This document shows positions 61,601-64,000 of a DNA stretch of 64,000 nt, piece by piece. Under the pieces are notes generated by a model. It had not been told where the DNA came from, did not search any database, and was given only the letters and a program-made list of their open reading frames with translations. The translations under genes and the position numbers were made by a program. Within the stretch, counting starts at the first letter, position 1. Each line of letters opens with the position of its first letter. Origin of the DNA: Apostichopus japonicus (Eukaryota; Echinodermata; Holothuroidea; Aspidochirotida; Stichopodidae); NCBI RefSeq assembly GCF_037975245.1, contig NC_092579.1:1551001-1615000 (forward strand), in the 5' to 3' direction.

Positions 61601-63667
61601 CAGTGTAAAGTACGTTATTTCACACAGCGCATATACTATATATGTGTCTTCCGAAAGTGTTTTACATTTAGATATCTCTCAATTTAAGAAATAAATGTAC
61701 CTGGTTACAGAAATTGTACACTTGAGTGAATTAGTAACATATAAGCCTTTCAATAAAATGAAATTCCACAAAGTTCACATGATATAGCTCTTCACTATTG
61801 TCGATGAAAACTTTTGAGAAAAAAATCTCCTGAAATTTGATCGTTCTTCATGCAAACAGCGATTTTGGTGAACATGCATAGTTCACATACATTACTTTTA
61901 TTGAAGACATTTAGACGCTTTGTTTGGTTAAACCAGACAGTGGTAAATTGAATTCGGCAAAATGATGCTTCATAATATTCAAGAATCTTCTCAGCCGTCG
62001 CTATAATCTTGTTTTTACATTAAATGAAGCTGCTGGAAGCGACTTTACAAGATAACCAAGCACCCAAGCAAAATATCATTCACTATCAAATTAACGAGCA
62101 TTCTCTTTATTGTACTTTTGTGTCATTTAATCACGTACTCTAAGTTTCAAACTGATTGATATAGAAATCGTGCACATTATACAAGAACATGTTTCTTAAT
62201 GCATTATACTATACGGTACTTCTATACTGTATAGTTACTGTCTATGTGGGTGATACACGTTCAGTAACGTACAATCTATGAGTAACGGGTATTTCAACTT
62301 ACTCTGGGTAGGCCTATAGGAAGGACAACACTCTTCTGGTACATCTGTTCCTCCGTCACAGTTTTCTTTGGTGCAGTTGACGGTACCATTCAAACACATA
62401 CATTCTGTACAATTATCAGGACGAATCACCGTTTTGTCATGGAAAGAAATTCCTTCGTAGGCACAGCCAATACCTGCACCTTCGAATCCTTGTGAAATAA
62501 ACATAAAAATCATTTCAATTCCTCTAAGTTTTGTTTTCCCATAACTGTAGAAGAGCTTTGTAATCAAGAAATAATATGAGACTTCACTGATGCTGTCCCA
62601 AATCTTTTATTCATTTTTTTTTTCAATTTCATTTGAGTTTGATTATTCTTATTATTTTAGTTTTACAGTCTTGTAAAGGGCCAGGGCCCTTTCACACGAC
62701 TTTTACAACTTAACGCTGGTCATTGGTAACTTGTCACACCTACACACCAAAGTGTGCACAGTGCATCACAACCACGTGTCCCCAGGGGGACTTCCCATAA
62801 TGTGCAGCCACAAACCGGCGCACGCAACTATATTTAGTTACCTCGCAAGTCCCCATTTATACACCTGGGTGAAGAGAGGCAATGGAGATAATAGCGCCTT
62901 GATGATCTTGCCAGGGCTGGAACCTGTAATCCTTAGATCACAAGTCCACTGCCTTAACCACTTGACCACAACGCTCTCCTGATGACAATTTTCTTAAAAT
63001 TTAGTCATACCATCTAACAATCTCCACCACCATCAACCCCCACCCCCCCACCCACCCCATCCCGAAATTACGAAAAAGAAAACACAACAAAAATACTTGC
63101 ATGCATGACGACATCTTAGGTGATTTAATATTATACCTTTAACCGCATTAAAACCATGAACAAAAGTAATTCACATGCAGTCAACAAGAGGTTACAAGCT
63201 AATTCCAATAATTATGTACTCACCTTCGCGTTTTGGAAGAGATACACAGTCAACTAATCTCTCCGTTTCGAATTTTACAGGTTTAAATTGAAAAGGTAGG
63301 TCATGAGATAACTTAAGGTCACCGGCCTGACCAAATTCAACACACATGAATTCGCATTGATCACACGGGCCTCCTCTCAATGTCATATTGTAATACAAGT
63401 TCCTCCATCTCCAAGGTGGATAGCGATGCTTTTTGAATTCCTTTCCTGCATGATGTACACTGAATATGTTATCATTCAAAGCATATTTCGTTCCATATCC
63501 ATCCGCGTTGGTACTTATCCAGGCACTGAGTTTCCAAAGATTCTCGCCGACGACAGCATTACTAAGCGATGTTTTCACTGATATGTCCAGGGAAAATCGA
63601 CTCTTCACGCTATCTCCAACAAAGTTGAAGGAAACGTCGAAGATATTTGTACTGTTCACGACCAATT
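55656..63667 (-). CDS. VWC-domain type I membrane protein, 3' part (four exons)
   Basis: Minus-strand exons, in transcript order, are 63667-63224, 62488-62303, 56877-56692 and 55858-55656. Every junction is GT-AG and every boundary is phase 1, so they join into 338 codons plus TGA; earlier exons lie beyond the window. Exon one (148 codons) is an unrecognised extracellular segment (WKLSAWISTNADGYGTKY, GGPCDQCEFMCVEFGQ, VDCVSLP). Exons two and three each encode a VWC module (NCTECMCLNGTVNCTKENC, PEECCPSYRP). They differ by one base in 186 and one residue (Phe/Ile). The last exon encodes a Ser/Thr/acidic stalk, a transmembrane helix (TIVIVILSLSVSLIFVSVICLLI), a stop-transfer RRK and a 20-residue tail ending GLVGS. 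VWC modules often bind TGF-beta/BMP-type ligands; no specific ligand can be claimed. A 4.5-kb transposon lies between the VWC exons. Confidence 0.85.
56086..56975 (-). repeat. Segmental duplication, copy A (with VWC exon)
   Basis: The copy pairs with 62040-62570. Shared intron landmarks are GACTTTACAAGATA, TATCATTCACTATCAAATTA, GTGCACATTATACAAGA and CTATACTGTATAGTT. Copy A carries an extra 340-bp MITE (56317-56656). The VWC exon in it is 56692-56877. Confidence 0.88.
56317..56656. mobile_element. hAT-type MITE, 340 bp, perfect 8-bp TSD, with empty site
   Basis: The target duplication GGTACAGT lies at 56309-56316 and 56657-56664. The ends CATAGGCGTAGGAGG and CTCCTACACCTATG are inverted repeats. 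The paralogous segment at about 62263-62280 lacks the element and has one copy of the target, confirming the borders. The interior is related to 41340-41450. Confidence 0.92.
58128..59362. repeat. Giant inverted repeat (hairpin) inside the EnSpm-like element
   Basis: The left arm is about 58128-58799 and the right arm about 58841-59362. Outer ends pair as CAGAGGGTTTGGTTAGCTGG with CCAGCTAACCAAACCCTCTG. Next come GTGGGTGTGGCTGGGAGAGC with GCTCTCCCAGCCACATCCAC. The inner parts hold several 100-140 bp units with TGGGGTACCCCTGCCAGT and GATGGGCAT. The left arm has about one unit more than the right. The loop is about 40 bp. Confidence 0.9.
59519..59725 (-). other. Possible broken exon inside the EnSpm-like element
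   Basis: On the minus strand a pyrimidine-rich acceptor (TTCTTTTTTCCAG) precedes an open frame of about 68 codons (QELKSQISKSRVSF, VYPRVQKAKEQVP). It ends in TAG with no good in-frame donor. It could be a remnant of a transposon gene. No domain was recognised. Confidence 0.25.
62040..62570 (-). repeat. Segmental duplication, copy B (with VWC exon)
   Basis: The copy is partner to 56086-56975 without the MITE. Intron parts differ by many substitutions and indels, whereas the VWC exon (62303-62488) differs from its partner at a single base. Confidence 0.88.
62676..62981 (-). repeat. tRNA-derived SINE, minus strand
   Basis: Read on the minus strand from about 62981, an A box (TGGTCAAGTGG) is followed by an anticodon-arm-like segment (GGACTTGTGATCTAAGG) and a B box (GGTTCCAGCCC), as in a tRNA. 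A body of about 200 bp follows, ending GGCCCTTTACAAG. It lies in the intron between the first two visible exons of the minus-strand gene. Confidence 0.78.
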
Positions 63668-63689
63668 CTATAGTTATAAGTAAACAAGT

Positions 63690-64000
63690 AAATACTATAC
63701 GTTAAGCACAACCACATAGGTATAGATGTTCATACTAAATGTTAAACATATCCATATCGGTGTAGAGCTTAATACTATCATTTTAAACACACCCATGTTG
63801 TTATAGAGGTAAATATTATATGTTAAACATACCCATATGTAAAAAGTTTAATACCATACGTCAAACAAATACATATAGGAAAAGAGTTTAATAATATATG
63901 TTAAACATATTGCTTTATATTTAGAGTTTAATACCATACGTCAAAGACAAACAAAAAGTACAACAGGTAAAGTGTTGAGTACTACATGTAAAACACATAA
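63690..64000. repeat. Degenerate about 40-bp tandem repeat at the window edge
   Basis: TTTAATACCATACGTCAAAC-like units recur near 63697, 63735, 63772, 63811, 63851, 63891, 63931 and 63981, roughly 37-50 bp apart. The array is intronic to the minus-strand gene and runs to the window end. Confidence 0.8.

Larger units (their letters stand above)
57112..61605. mobile_element. CACTA/EnSpm-like non-autonomous element, 4.5 kb
   Basis: The left end is CACTGAAAACTTAAATTGG and the right end is the inverse of CACTGAAAAAATAAAC, with TA on both outer sides. Both subterminal regions (57130-57460 and 61360-61600) are packed with short repeats of ACCGACTAA / TTAGTCGGT and AACGTTAGTCC. CACTG-type termini, a 2-3 bp duplication and dense subterminal repeats are hallmarks of CACTA elements. 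It occupies the intron between the two VWC exons. The interior holds a giant inverted repeat and no intact transposase. Confidence 0.75.

Overview
The window is eukaryotic, AT-rich animal DNA. Its genes carry GT-AG introns, and transposons, SINEs and long microsatellites fill the space between and inside them. The gene content (CIAO3, a clan-2 type cytochrome P450, a secreted fibrinogen-domain protein with TIL and EGF modules, a VWC-domain membrane protein) and the many short hAT-like elements suggest a marine deuterostome, most likely an echinoderm of sea-cucumber type. That species guess is inference only. Nothing bacterial or viral was seen.

Layout. (1) 0.7-7.9 kb, + strand: the 3' seven coding exons of CIAO3 (NARFL), a cytosolic iron-sulfur assembly factor. 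Its last codons and stop form the first copy of a 71-bp tandem array. (2) 8-18.5 kb: intergenic DNA with two well-bounded hAT-type elements that have 8-bp target duplications (11.95-12.31 and 15.90-17.21 kb). (3) 18.56-20.04 kb, + strand: an intronless P450 of 492 codons without an N-terminal membrane anchor. (4) 20-39 kb: gene-poor DNA with TTAA-target MITEs, degenerate GGTCA-rich tandem arrays, nested hAT-like elements and a broken non-LTR reverse transcriptase. (5) 39.07-49.65 kb, + strand: a complete six-exon secreted fibrinogen-related protein (410 aa). Intron 1 holds one arm of a large inverted transposon pair (34.04-35.88 and 39.86-42.32 kb). Intron 2 holds about 1.43 kb of pure (GATA)n. 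(6) 51.4-54.0 kb: an unclassified, CpG-rich non-coding block. (7) 55.66-63.67 kb, - strand: the 3' four exons of a type I membrane protein (unrecognised extracellular domain, two almost identical VWC exons, then stalk, transmembrane helix and short tail). The intron between the VWC exons carries a 4.5-kb CACTA/EnSpm-like element with a giant internal hairpin.

The four genes share no obvious pathway. CIAO3 and the P450 are intracellular; the other two encode extracellular-module proteins. All multi-exon models were checked by reading-frame phase across every junction. The strongest observations for follow-up are: the exon-limited near identity of the two VWC exons inside more diverged duplicated introns; the EnSpm-like element with its long hairpin; a repeat-derived TATA box just upstream of the fibrinogen-related gene; the anchorless P450 with altered catalytic motifs; and the CIAO3-derived 71-bp array.
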